Shown in pieces: positions 21,668-30,395 of a DNA stretch of 45,475 bases. How positions within the stretch are numbered: position 1 is the stretch's first letter; each line of letters begins with the position of its first letter. A program made the position numbers and the translations under genes. The notes beneath the pieces were generated by a model that was given only the letters and a program-made list of their open reading frames with translations, did no database searches and was not told where the DNA came from. The DNA lies in the IMG/VR virus record IMGVR_UViG_3300027733_001739, positions 1 through 45,475 of that record; one strand, 5' to 3'. The stretch comes from a virus.

Positions 21668-22486
21668 ATGATTACACACTTAGTTACATCGGGCTGTAGT
21701 TTTTCAGATAACTACGAAAAACGGTGGCCGCATTTTCTCGCAGAAAGATTGAATGCAGGTTTATACAATCGGGGTCAAGGATCTTGCGGAAATTCATGGA
21801 TTGCAAAAACTGCGATCTTTCAAACACAAACATTAATCGACAACGGCGTAGATCCAAAAAATATTTTAGTTGCAGTGATGTGGTCCGGAATAGACAGAAA
21901 AGATTTATTTATTTCACCCGAGTTGCCTGACTTTGCAACATTACACAATCCAGAAGAATGGGTATCAAATCCTGTAAATTTTATCGATACTAAAGAAAAC
22001 GAAAGCTGCAGTATGTACCCGAAAGACGGATATCTTAGTGGCTCGATGCACGACAGTTTTACAAATCAACATATTTCAAGATTTAATAGACATTTAATAT
22101 CTAAGTTCTATTGTAATGAAAACCTTGCTATCCAGTCGTACGAAAATATGTTACGGTTACAATGGTACTGTGCAAGCATGGGCATTAAATTGATAAACCA
22201 AACATATATGGACATAATGCACTATCCAGCATGTTTAGATATCCTTAACCGATGGGTGCATCATGAACCTATGACTTACGATATTTACAGAAATGTTAAA
22301 TATTTATATGACATGATAAATTTTAAAGATTGGGTATTTTGGAAAGAAAGTAGTGGGTTATACGAATACTGTAAAGATCAAGATTTAACTTTTTATGATG
22401 ATCACGTCCATCCTTCAGTTGACTCGCATGAATATTACGTTGATAATTTCTTATTATCGCAATTAAAAGGAAAAGGAAAAATATAA
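21668..22486 (+). CDS. SGNH-type hydrolase 2
   Basis: This 272-residue protein has LVTSGCSFSDNYEKRWPHFL, in which SGCSFS replaces the GDS of block I, then YNRGQGSCGNSWI (block II/III with GN) and FYDDHVHPSVDSHEYYVDNF with the D-x-x-H pair near the C-terminus. It belongs to the SGNH-like proteins common in phage and bacterial glycan clusters. The reaction is probably ester hydrolysis or transfer; the substrate is unknown. Only one base separates it from paralogue B's stop, and the next SGNH gene starts one base after its end, so all three are co-translated. Confidence 0.68.
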   Translation: MITHLVTSGCSFSDNYEKRWPHFLAERLNAGLYNRGQGSCGNSWIAKTAIFQTQTLIDNGVDPKNILVAVMWSGIDRKDLFISPELPDFATLHNPEEWVSNPVNFIDTKENESCSMYPKDGYLSGSMHDSFTNQHISRFNRHLISKFYCNENLAIQSYENMLRLQWYCASMGIKLINQTYMDIMHYPACLDILNRWVHHEPMTYDIYRNVKYLYDMINFKDWVFWKESSGLYEYCKDQDLTFYDDHVHPSVDSHEYYVDNFLLSQLKGKGKI

Positions 22487-22487
22487 C

Positions 22488-23183
22488 ATGCATATATCTA
22501 CTAAAAAAACAATATTGGCAATGGGCGATAGCCATTCATCGACTAGTTACGGCGAAAGCTGGCCTTATTTTTTAGCAACAGCCTGGGATATGGACCTAAT
22601 TAGGGCATCAAGTTGCGGAGCAGGCAATAGTTTTTATATTGAAAAACTACACTACGCACTTAGTAATAATAATGTCGATGTGGTTGTTATCCAATTGACA
22701 GAACCTTCAAGAGTTGTAACTGGTTTTTCTGCCTTTGAAAACAAGTCACAAAACAACGATGTTTCGCTGTGTGACGGCCATCGAATTAATGATATCGGAT
22801 GTTATACATGGAACATAGTAAATAACCAAGATAATTTTGCATCGTTTATAAATGAAACAACAAAAATCGACAATGTGTGGGTACCACAAGTTGCAATGAG
22901 TAAATGGATAAATTATAAAGTTATGCAAGATATAATTACACTTCAATACCTGTGTGACAGTTTTAACGTGCCATGTATTTTTTGGTCTTGGTTTGTGCCA
23001 ATGCAGGATTTATTTATCGAGCCGTATCAATGGCTAGCTAAAAAAGTTAATTGGATACCTGACAACGGGTATCAGTGGTTACAACACAACCACATTAAAC
23101 CCTTGCCTAATTTTCATTATGTTTCAGCTGACCATAGTCGATTAACCCTCGAATGGTTAGTGCCTAACCTTAAAATGTTTTAA
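22488..23183 (+). CDS. SGNH-type hydrolase 3
   Basis: The 231-residue product begins TILAMGDSHSSTSYGESWPY, a clear GDSHS nucleophile block, followed by RASSCGAGNSFYIEKL (oxyanion Gly and Asn) and, at the end, YVSADHSRLTLEWLVPNL, with D-x-x-H reduced to DHSR. It is the third member of the family in this cassette and differs much from the other two. It may remove or add an O-acyl group. It is the last gene of the tight run 16978-23183; a 53-base gap without a clear terminator follows. Confidence 0.68.
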   Translation: MHISTKKTILAMGDSHSSTSYGESWPYFLATAWDMDLIRASSCGAGNSFYIEKLHYALSNNNVDVVVIQLTEPSRVVTGFSAFENKSQNNDVSLCDGHRINDIGCYTWNIVNNQDNFASFINETTKIDNVWVPQVAMSKWINYKVMQDIITLQYLCDSFNVPCIFWSWFVPMQDLFIEPYQWLAKKVNWIPDNGYQWLQHNHIKPLPNFHYVSADHSRLTLEWLVPNLKMF

Positions 23184-23236
23184 ACAATGTCTGTTATACA
23201 CAATAATATAAACACAAAACAAATAATAGGATATTT

Positions 23237-24460
23237 ATGAAAATTTTAATGATAGGATGCGGAAAATTGGGATTGCCGTGTGCAGAAGTAATGGCAGAAA
23301 AATACGATGTGGTAGGGTATGATATAGTTAAAGATCCTGCTGCTCGTATTCTAATAATGGATTCTATTAGCGCAGCAGTATTAGACAGAGATATAATATT
23401 TGTTGCAGTACCGACGCCACACGATCCGAGATACGGTGGTAGTAGTCCTATTTCGAATTTACCGGCAAAAGATTTTGACTATAGTATTGTTCAACAAGTT
23501 CTTAACGAGATTAATCAGTATGTTACACCGGATCAACTAGTAGTATTAATCTCAACTGTATTACCCGGAACAGTCAGAGCGCATTTAAAACCGTTAATTA
23601 CTAATTCTCGCTTTGTATACAACCCTTATCTAATTGCAATGGGCAGTGTCAAGTGGGATATGATTAATCCAGAGTGTATAATTATCGGAACAGAAGATGG
23701 ATCTTGCACAGGTGATGCAAAATTATTAGTTGATTTTTATAAACCGCTAATGCAAAACGATCCAACGATAAATATCGGAACTTGGGACGAAGCTGAAGCA
23801 ATTAAAGTTTTTTATAACACCTTTATTTCTGCAAAAATTGGATTAGTAAATATGATTCAAGATGTTGCAGAAAAAAATGGAAATATTAATGTTGATGTGG
23901 TTACCGACGCCCTTAAAAACGCTACGCAACGAATCACCGGTCCGCGATACCTAACTGCAGGTCTAGGTGATGCAGGAGCATGCCACCCGAGAGATAACAT
24001 TGCATTAAGGTTTTTAGCTGAAAAACTTGAATTAGGATACGACTTATTTCAAACAATAATGCAGAGTAGAGATCAACAGGCTAAACATATGGCACTTAAA
24101 CTTGTAGATCTATCTAAACAATATAACTTACCTGTAATTATTCACGGCCGAGCTTACAAACCGTATGTTGAATACACTATCGGCAGCTACAGCGAATTAG
24201 TAGGGCATTTTATAGAAGCAGAAGGTATAAGAGTGTCGTATGCCGACCCGTTGACTGGTGATATTGCAGGTGGCAGGGCCGTAATATTAATGGCACACAA
24301 TCCAGTAATTTCATATTTTGGCACAGGGGTCGAAATAAAACCAGATCAGTTTTACTTTTATATTGAACCGGGAAGTGTTATTCTAGACCCGTGGCGAACA
24401 ATTACGTGTGTTCCGGGATCAACAGTAATACACTACGGCAATACTAGAATAATTAACTAA
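23237..24460 (+). CDS. UDP-glucose/GDP-mannose dehydrogenase family protein
   Basis: This 407-residue protein has a Rossmann fingerprint MIGCGKLGLPCAEVMA (Gly7, Gly9, Gly12), FVAVPTPHDP, LISTVLPGTVR and a central GLGDAGACHPRDN, which holds the catalytic Cys of the family (usually G-x-x-C-x-P-x-D). Such enzymes oxidise the C6 alcohol of a nucleotide sugar to a uronic acid with NAD. The C-terminal third is divergent from typical UDP-glucose dehydrogenases, so the sugar may differ. The phosphomannomutase at 31384 would fit a GDP-mannose route, but UDP-sugars are equally possible. The next gene follows after 17 bases. Confidence 0.85.
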   Translation: MKILMIGCGKLGLPCAEVMAEKYDVVGYDIVKDPAARILIMDSISAAVLDRDIIFVAVPTPHDPRYGGSSPISNLPAKDFDYSIVQQVLNEINQYVTPDQLVVLISTVLPGTVRAHLKPLITNSRFVYNPYLIAMGSVKWDMINPECIIIGTEDGSCTGDAKLLVDFYKPLMQNDPTINIGTWDEAEAIKVFYNTFISAKIGLVNMIQDVAEKNGNINVDVVTDALKNATQRITGPRYLTAGLGDAGACHPRDNIALRFLAEKLELGYDLFQTIMQSRDQQAKHMALKLVDLSKQYNLPVIIHGRAYKPYVEYTIGSYSELVGHFIEAEGIRVSYADPLTGDIAGGRAVILMAHNPVISYFGTGVEIKPDQFYFYIEPGSVILDPWRTITCVPGSTVIHYGNTRIIN

Positions 24461-24477
24461 TAGAGAGATTACATTAA

Positions 24478-25218
24478 ATGAGAGTAGTGTTAGTTACCGG
24501 AGGGTTTGATCCTTTACACAGTGGACATATTGAATATTTTAAAGCAGCTAAACAATTAGGGGATCGATTAGTTGTTGGCGTGAACAGTGACGATTGGTTG
24601 ATTCGAAAAAAAGGTAGGACATTTATGTTAATCGGTGAGAGATTGCATATTATTTCACATCTTAAATCTGTAGACCATTGTATTCAATTTTATGATGACA
24701 GCGATCATGCAGTCGATGCAATTAAACAAGTTCAAATGTTATATCCAAATGATCGTATTATCTTTGCAAACGGGGGCGATAGAACTTCTGATAACATTCC
24801 AGAAATGGCTATCGCAGGAGTAGACTTTGTATTTGGTGTAGGAGGTAGCACTAAACAAAATTCAAGTAGTCGGTTATTAGATGAATGGAAAGCACCTAAA
24901 ACCGATCGACCGTGGGGACATTATAGAGTTCTACACGAAGTTGTAGGTACTAAAGTAAAAGAACTAACTATTCTACCTGGAAAAAGTCTTAGTATGCAAA
25001 AACACGAGTATCGATCCGAATACTGGCACGTTAGTGAAGGAGAATGTATGATTGAATTTGAAGATAATTCTTCAAAACGACTATCTGCACATTCTAACTT
25101 TTGCATTCCTAATAACACTTGGCACAAGTTAGCAAATCCGTATAACACTCCATGCAAAATTATAGAAATACAACACGGGACTGCATGCAGCGAATCTGAT
25201 ATTATTCGAGATGATTAA
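24478..25218 (+). CDS. Nucleotidyltransferase fused to a phosphomannose-isomerase-type cupin
   Basis: Residues 1-140 form a TagD/RfaE-type nucleotidyltransferase with HSGH (14-17) in TGGFDPLHSGHIEY, SSSR near its end, and NGGDRTSD in the middle. From about 143 a cupin follows: RPWGHYRVLHE, ILPGKSLSMQKHEYRSEYWH with its metal His/Glu set, IPNNTWHKLANP and IEIQHG, typical of type II mannose-6-phosphate isomerases. The fusion would link sugar isomerisation and nucleotide activation in one 246-residue protein. The usual partner of such a cupin is a GDP-mannose pyrophosphorylase, not an HxGH enzyme. The gene's last 17 bases overlap the convergent gene at 25202. Confidence 0.85.
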   Translation: MRVVLVTGGFDPLHSGHIEYFKAAKQLGDRLVVGVNSDDWLIRKKGRTFMLIGERLHIISHLKSVDHCIQFYDDSDHAVDAIKQVQMLYPNDRIIFANGGDRTSDNIPEMAIAGVDFVFGVGGSTKQNSSSRLLDEWKAPKTDRPWGHYRVLHEVVGTKVKELTILPGKSLSMQKHEYRSEYWHVSEGECMIEFEDNSSKRLSAHSNFCIPNNTWHKLANPYNTPCKIIEIQHGTACSESDIIRDD

Positions 25219-26380
25219 TAGAATACATATTAGTTCGAAGATGTCGGAGATTTTTGTAATTGTGCTCTAGTACAGGTTGCATTTCGTTTAGCATCTGTAC
25301 TAACTCTTGATTATCTTTTTTTAGAATTGTTTCAACTATATCATAAATTGCTTCTAGACGTTTATGATTATCAATTATCAAATCGTAACTTTCGTCCCAC
25401 CATTGATCAAAAGTTTTAAATTTAAGATTTTTAAGTAATGCAATAGTCCCTGCAGGTGCAATCATAATAAATGGTCGGTGTGCAACAATTGGTTTTAGTG
25501 TTTTTTCTCCAATATTTGGCATTGGATAATAATAACTTGTTTCTGTTACTAGACTTAAGAAGCTGTTAACGACTGCAGGCATTACATCGCTATATTCAAA
25601 ATATTTAATATCAATTTTTTGATCAAACGCAATATCCCACTCTAACTTAACATTATTGTTGTTAAAAAATTCAGTAGTTTCTAATATTTTTTTCGTAATG
25701 TCAGGTCTAAACTTGTTAACTGGCAGTTGCTGATTATCAATAACTTCGCCGACTGTAAAATGATTACCTAAGGTTAAAATAACACACGGTGATCCATATA
25801 ACAACGCAACTATATAGAATCTAATAATATCTTTTCTTAGATTAAAACAAGATATCTTAAAATCAAATACCGAAGTAAATTGATACGCCATCCATTTATT
25901 TACAGGTATAGATGCAGAAAATATATCAAAATAATTAATTGTTAGATTATATTTTTTTTCAAAAAAACTCGAATTGTACTCATTATGATAAATTTCATAT
26001 TCAACTGCTGTTTGATTTAAAATTTGAGAAATAATTTCTAACTCTCCTGCGATAACTTCTGTCGGGTATCGATTAATTAGTGACCTATCTATACAATCAG
26101 CAGGTTTGTTCGGCAACGAAAGTCTAAACACATCTTCGACAAAGAAATATAATTTTGAAAAGCGGCACTCGTTAATGTAATCAACAATTTTATTAATTTC
26201 AGACATGTCTGTGTACATTACTACTAGTACAAGTGCCTCGGTAGGCTGCATCTTATATTTCATTCTCAAAAAAAGACGCGTCTCTGTATATTGCGACATC
26301 GTACTTCGATAATCATTGCGGACAAATGTTTTTTCAGTTCGCACCTGATCAATAGATTCAATTAAAAGATATCCGTCCAT
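25202..26380 (-). CDS. Glycosyltransferase-like protein, divergent paralogue C
   Basis: This 392-residue protein shares with paralogues A and B the C-terminal block GEKTLKPIVAHRPFIMIAP, LKFKTFDQWWDESYDLI and the helical end LVQMLNEMQPVLEHNYKNL. The N-terminal half is different. A start at 26380 is chosen because TAAGGAAAA lies just upstream on the reverse strand; a longer frame would begin inside the aminotransferase gene. It overlaps that gene by 23 bases and the nucleotidyltransferase-cupin gene, tail to tail, by 17. The glycosyltransferase role is inferred from the C-terminal motif and the context. Confidence 0.58.
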   Translation of the reverse strand: MDGYLLIESIDQVRTEKTFVRNDYRSTMSQYTETRLFLRMKYKMQPTEALVLVVMYTDMSEINKIVDYINECRFSKLYFFVEDVFRLSLPNKPADCIDRSLINRYPTEVIAGELEIISQILNQTAVEYEIYHNEYNSSFFEKKYNLTINYFDIFSASIPVNKWMAYQFTSVFDFKISCFNLRKDIIRFYIVALLYGSPCVILTLGNHFTVGEVIDNQQLPVNKFRPDITKKILETTEFFNNNNVKLEWDIAFDQKIDIKYFEYSDVMPAVVNSFLSLVTETSYYYPMPNIGEKTLKPIVAHRPFIMIAPAGTIALLKNLKFKTFDQWWDESYDLIIDNHKRLEAIYDIVETILKKDNQELVQMLNEMQPVLEHNYKNLRHLRTNMYSINHLE

Positions 26381-26975
26381 TATTATTTTCCTTAAAAATT
26401 TGCATATTTGATAAATTCGGGTAGTCACTTGACGACCACAGTTTTGGTATTTTTTCTTTTGCTAAATTTAATTTAGAAATACCAAGTTGCGCAGTTTCTG
26501 GTGTCATATAGTAATGATACCCGACTGTACTAATGTCTTGTTCTGCCCATGATAAATTTCGACTTCGACCATCGTAACTCATTCTTATTAATTTTTCATA
26601 TGCTATTTTGTTGTCTAATAGTATCATTCCGCCTCGACCTAATGATAAGTGCTTTTTAAATTGAAAACTTAAACACATAAATGTAGCAGGAATATACGAA
26701 TTTTCTTTCCACAATACAGCAGCATCGACTATATGTGTGTTTCCTATAAAATAATAATCCTTCCACCTATCATTGCTAAATGACCATGATAAATTTAACT
26801 TGTTAAATGTATGCGGAATTGAAATATAGGTATGGTTAGGACACGTTACATTATTTGCAGCAGTTAGCCGTAAACACAATTCAATTGCGTGCGTACAACA
26901 ATCTGTGCTAACTGCATACGGTGCTCCGTAAAATTCTGCAATTATCTTTTCAAATTTGTCTATAGTATCAAACAT
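26358..26975 (-). CDS. Short DegT/DnrJ/EryC1-type aminotransferase-like protein
   Basis: The 205-residue product looks like the large domain of PLP sugar aminotransferases. FYGAPYAVSTDCCTHAIELCLRL is the N-terminal cofactor-loop region, NVTCPNHTYISIPH the next strand, then HIVDAAVLW (the Asp that contacts the pyridine N) and LSFQFKKHLSLGRGGMILLD with the PLP Lys. Normal members have about 370 residues; this one stops after YHYYMTPETAQLGISKL and a short tail. It may work as a compact form, with a partner, or be truncated. If active, it would make an amino sugar for the glycan. It overlaps both reverse-strand neighbours. Confidence 0.72.
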   Translation of the reverse strand: MFDTIDKFEKIIAEFYGAPYAVSTDCCTHAIELCLRLTAANNVTCPNHTYISIPHTFNKLNLSWSFSNDRWKDYYFIGNTHIVDAAVLWKENSYIPATFMCLSFQFKKHLSLGRGGMILLDNKIAYEKLIRMSYDGRSRNLSWAEQDISTVGYHYYMTPETAQLGISKLNLAKEKIPKLWSSSDYPNLSNMQIFKENNNGRISFN

Positions 26976-27468
26976 TCGTGAACGTAATCTGTGCAGTATA
27001 GCGCGGGACTAATCCTAAATTTGCAGCCATGTGCGGAGTATCATAGTTCCATAACACATAATCACCTGCGTGCCACTGCGATATAGATTTCCCATTAATT
27101 TCTAAAATATGGCCAGGTTGCCAATCTTCTAAAAACACAACAGCTCTTGAAATTTTAGAAGGATCTAATATTTTATTAATCTGAATATATTTTTTAAACA
27201 AGTCAGCGTGATACGGAAGAGCTGTATTTGTTTTCATTCTCATAAAACTTAGTGTTATATGATTTCCATTAAAGGAACGAAAAAACGATTCGGCCCATTT
27301 AGGTGTAGGATTACTCATGTCATATAGATCAAATATTAAATTTTCTTGATTAAATCCGCTAGTTAACCACATGTTAACATCATTTTGATTTTTAAACTCT
27401 GTCGGAATATATGCAAGTGTAGTATGCTGAGTATTCCAAAAATTTTGAATTGTTCCTTGAGTATACAT
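26968..27468 (-). CDS. 2OG-Fe(II) oxygenase-like protein
   Basis: This 166-residue protein has the double-stranded beta-helix signature: TALPYHADLFKKY with the H-x-D ligands, VVFLEDWQPGHILEINGKSI, WHAGDYVLWNYDTPHMAANL with the distal His, and PRYTAQITF with the Arg that should hold 2-oxoglutarate. All four key residues are present, so it is likely active, unlike the copy at 5155-5655. The target may be a protein side chain or a sugar. The start is the ATG at 27468; an ACTAAATA motif lies 6 bases upstream and no clear Shine-Dalgarno is seen. It is first in the three-gene reverse-strand unit 27468-25202. Confidence 0.72.
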   Translation of the reverse strand: MYTQGTIQNFWNTQHTTLAYIPTEFKNQNDVNMWLTSGFNQENLIFDLYDMSNPTPKWAESFFRSFNGNHITLSFMRMKTNTALPYHADLFKKYIQINKILDPSKISRAVVFLEDWQPGHILEINGKSISQWHAGDYVLWNYDTPHMAANLGLVPRYTAQITFTNV

Positions 27469-27565
27469 CAAGATATTTAGTAAAATAGTATTTGACAGAT
27501 AAGTAGAATGACCAGCTAGCTCCGACTTATGAAATAATTAATAATATATGGCAAGAATTAAATAG

Positions 27566-27594
27566 TTGACAACACCCGTTTTTTATTATATAAT
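27566..27594 (+). promoter_or_regulatory. Consensus sigma70 promoter
   Basis: TTGACA (27566-27571), 17 bp, TATAAT (27589-27594): perfect match, with the start codon of the next gene 31 bases downstream. The 97 bases between it and the divergent gene at 27468 hold no other clear signal. Confidence 0.9.
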
Positions 27595-27625
27595 AACAAC
27601 AATTTTTACATTACTGAGAATTTAT

Positions 27626-28864
27626 ATGGCAACAATAAAAGTAGCAGGCTCAACCGCAAAACCAAAAAAAGCAAAACCTAAAATTTCTTCAGTTACAATA
27701 CGAGAAAATGCGAAGAAAGACACAAGTCCAACTTGGGACGGCTGGGAAGAATTATCGACTAAAGATTATAGTAGAAAATGGCACAACGCTATGCATTATT
27801 ATAATTTACAATTTAGTAGTAAAGATTTAAAACCTGCAGTACTTAAATGGATGATGCAAAATGACTTCACAACTAAAGAAATCTCCGATTACAAAGCTAC
27901 TAAAGATTGGAGAACAAGTACTACTATGGGTTCTATTGCTAGTTGTTTACTTCGTGGTATGCCACCAGCTCACCCTGAATTTAACGGTAGAAGAGATGCT
28001 ACGGTATGGTTAAGAACAGCAGTTGCTGCAACCATCGACGCTGGTCTTAACGACATTGACCCAGAGGATGACGAAGTTAAAAAGCCGGCTCCTGTGATCA
28101 GCATCCAAACACGGGTTAAAGATGCAGCCGTTAACATGACTGCAGATATCGAAGAGGCGGTCGAGAGTTGGATTACAGATGCAGATGCGTTTGATCCAAA
28201 AGCAATTAAAATTTTAAATTTACTCAAAGGAAAAGAAGCAAAAGCTGCACATGCCCGTGTTATAAAAGATATGTACGCGCCTGCGCTTGCTGAGTTAGAA
28301 GAACTTGCCGCTGGTAAACCCGCAGATGCAGAATTGCACGATGTGTACGAGCAGTTGCAAGAAGCATATTCACATCGCAGTAAAAAACAAATTCGTTCTT
28401 TAATTACATTTTATAAAGAAGTCGAATCTGCATGTGTAATGCTTGCAGAAGAAGCTAAAATTAATAAAAAGCCAAGAACAGTTAAAGCAGTGCCTAAAGA
28501 TAAACTTGTTTTAAAACTAAAATTCTTAAAAACATTTGAACCGTTAAAACTTGTTTCTATTAATCCTACTGAGATTGTTAGTGCTAAAGAACTATGGGTG
28601 TACAACACTAAGAATAGAAAACTTGGCAAATACGTTGCAGACGAAATGACAGGTCCGCTAACTGTAAAAGGATCAAGTATTGTAGGTTTTGACGAACATA
28701 AAAGTATTCAAAAAACAATACGCAAACCGGATGAAAAACTCAAAGAATTTAAATCAGCAAGTAAAGTTGCACTACGCAGATTCCTAGATGATATTACTGC
28801 AACTGACACTAAATTAAACGGTCGAATAAACGAAGAAACAATTCTGCTTAAAGCCGCATCGTAG
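27626..28864 (+). CDS. Lysine- and alanine-rich protein of unknown function
   Basis: I do not recognise this 412-residue protein. It has a basic, disordered N-terminus (KVAGSTAKPKKAKPKISS), a middle of helices with many Ala, Glu and Lys (about 180-300; ARVIKDMYAPALAELEELAA), and a C-terminal part with beta strands (VSAKELWVYNTKNRKLGKYV, TGPLTVKGSSIVGFDEHKS). ATG 27626 is chosen because it follows the promoter and a TGAGAA sequence; an earlier frame start would lie inside the promoter. A strong, perfect sigma70 promoter suggests early, abundant expression, perhaps as a DNA- or RNA-binding protein. No membrane segment is seen. Confidence 0.68.
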   Translation: MATIKVAGSTAKPKKAKPKISSVTIRENAKKDTSPTWDGWEELSTKDYSRKWHNAMHYYNLQFSSKDLKPAVLKWMMQNDFTTKEISDYKATKDWRTSTTMGSIASCLLRGMPPAHPEFNGRRDATVWLRTAVAATIDAGLNDIDPEDDEVKKPAPVISIQTRVKDAAVNMTADIEEAVESWITDADAFDPKAIKILNLLKGKEAKAAHARVIKDMYAPALAELEELAAGKPADAELHDVYEQLQEAYSHRSKKQIRSLITFYKEVESACVMLAEEAKINKKPRTVKAVPKDKLVLKLKFLKTFEPLKLVSINPTEIVSAKELWVYNTKNRKLGKYVADEMTGPLTVKGSSIVGFDEHKSIQKTIRKPDEKLKEFKSASKVALRRFLDDITATDTKLNGRINEETILLKAAS

Positions 28865-28887
28865 TTTGAAATCAATTAGGTTTCTTG

Positions 28888-28895
28888 GATAAATA
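28888..28895 (+). promoter_or_regulatory. Possible late promoter (GATAAATA)
   Basis: This T4-late-like octamer ends 18 bases before the start codon of the fibre gene at 28914. Together with 5681-5688 and 33401-33408 it suggests a common late class, but one short motif in AT-rich DNA is weak alone. Confidence 0.5.
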
Positions 28896-28913
28896 TAGAA
28901 AAGAGACCAAATT

Positions 28914-30395
28914 ATGACTCAAATATTCAACATTCAAAACGATAAAGTTGTTATCGATAAACTGATTCTTTCGACGTTGGAAGGACCAGTAGCATTACCA
29001 AATACATTAGACATTAACGGAAGTATTAACCTCAACGGTGATCTAACAGTATCAAGCACAATTATTGCACAAACTATTCAAGTTGATAATCTAATTACTA
29101 AACACGGTGTCGCAGCCGAGTTAGGAAATTGGGTTACTAACTCAGAAGAAGAACTCGTAGGAAAAGGATTTTCATGGGCGTGGGGCAACGGTAATATTCA
29201 ATTAATATATCGCAATGGAAATAGACTATGGACTAACGGTGATTTTGATCTTATTGCAGAAGCAGCATATAAAATTGATAACATTCCTGTTCTAACAGTT
29301 AACAGCCTGGGTACTACTATTACAAACAGTAATCTTAGAAAAGTAGGACCATTAAACTCATTAACAGTAACCGGTGACGCTAATATTGGTGAATTTGCAT
29401 TCTTTAATACAAGTTATAATCGATTAGGTTTAGGAACTGAAGATCCAAATGCATCAATTAGTATTATCGATAACGATGTCGAAATTGCACTAGGTAGTCC
29501 GAAAGTTGGGTTAGCAACAGTAGGTACATATTCAAACCATGATTTTGCAATCACTAGTGACAACATTCCTCGCATTACTGTTAAACACAACGGTGAAGTC
29601 CATATTAGCGACGAAATAAGTAAATCAGGTGTATTGCGAGTGTTTGGATCGATTTATGCATCAAATATCGAAGCAGATACAAGAATTGAACGTACCAGTT
29701 CTTTAGAATTTAAAGGGTCACAGCATGATCCGATATACAATAAAGGGTTAGTATGGCTTGATTCTGATTGCCAACGGTCGTTTGTCCTTGTTAACAATCC
29801 AGATAGGTTAAAAACTCAAGTATCAATCGAAATCGGTGCAGAGCAAGCATATTACATTAACGGTAATCCTGTAATTTATGATTCAAAACTCGGCGACTGT
29901 ATTCGAAGCTCAAATCTTACATCTGTTGGTCAACTTACTTCGCTAGTTGTCGCAGGAGAAGCAGCAATCGCAGATTTATCTACAGATAATCTTAAATCGA
30001 CATTAGGCACGCATTCATTAACTATAACTGGTCCGGAAGTTACTGCAAGCTCGTACCTTGCATTGAATATTGCAAACCAAAATATACTTTTTGCAGATAG
30101 CAGCGAAACTATAATAGGAAACATTAATTTACCTAGACGTCCAGTTAAAGTATTTGGATCATTATCTGTCGGTGTTAATAATCCAGATCCAACTGTTAGT
30201 TTATCAGTAAACGGTAACGTTAGTTTTAATAATAAAAAGTTTGTCACAGGTATAATGCCACCGAATGAGGGTGTGTTTTACAAAGGTGATATCTGTTGGA
30301 ATCAAAATCCAACAATTACCGGATATGTAGGTTGGATTTGTTTAGTTGACGGTCAACCCGGTGAATGGGAACCGTTCGGTGCAATCGGGCGATGA
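28914..30395 (+). CDS. Tail fibre-like structural protein
   Basis: The 493-residue product has repeated beta patterns: NGSINLNGDLTVSS, LGTTITNSNLRKVGPLNSL, VTGDANIGEFAFFNTSYNRL and again SSNLTSVGQLTSLVVAGEAA. This is the make-up of fibre shafts with 'layered' short beta repeats. The end, FYKGDICWNQNPTITGYVGW and LVDGQPGEWEPFGAIGR, is a cap that I associate with fibre proteins of marine myoviruses. It should be part of the virion tail. A late-type promoter precedes it. The last 4 bases overlap the start of the two-TM protein gene (ATGA). Confidence 0.78.
   Translation: MTQIFNIQNDKVVIDKLILSTLEGPVALPNTLDINGSINLNGDLTVSSTIIAQTIQVDNLITKHGVAAELGNWVTNSEEELVGKGFSWAWGNGNIQLIYRNGNRLWTNGDFDLIAEAAYKIDNIPVLTVNSLGTTITNSNLRKVGPLNSLTVTGDANIGEFAFFNTSYNRLGLGTEDPNASISIIDNDVEIALGSPKVGLATVGTYSNHDFAITSDNIPRITVKHNGEVHISDEISKSGVLRVFGSIYASNIEADTRIERTSSLEFKGSQHDPIYNKGLVWLDSDCQRSFVLVNNPDRLKTQVSIEIGAEQAYYINGNPVIYDSKLGDCIRSSNLTSVGQLTSLVVAGEAAIADLSTDNLKSTLGTHSLTITGPEVTASSYLALNIANQNILFADSSETIIGNINLPRRPVKVFGSLSVGVNNPDPTVSLSVNGNVSFNNKKFVTGIMPPNEGVFYKGDICWNQNPTITGYVGWICLVDGQPGEWEPFGAIGR

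Noticed and set aside
27492-27525. TTGACA at 27493 as a second promoter before the gene at 27626
   Set aside because: There is no -10-like hexamer 15-19 bases downstream; the perfect promoter at 27566 suffices.
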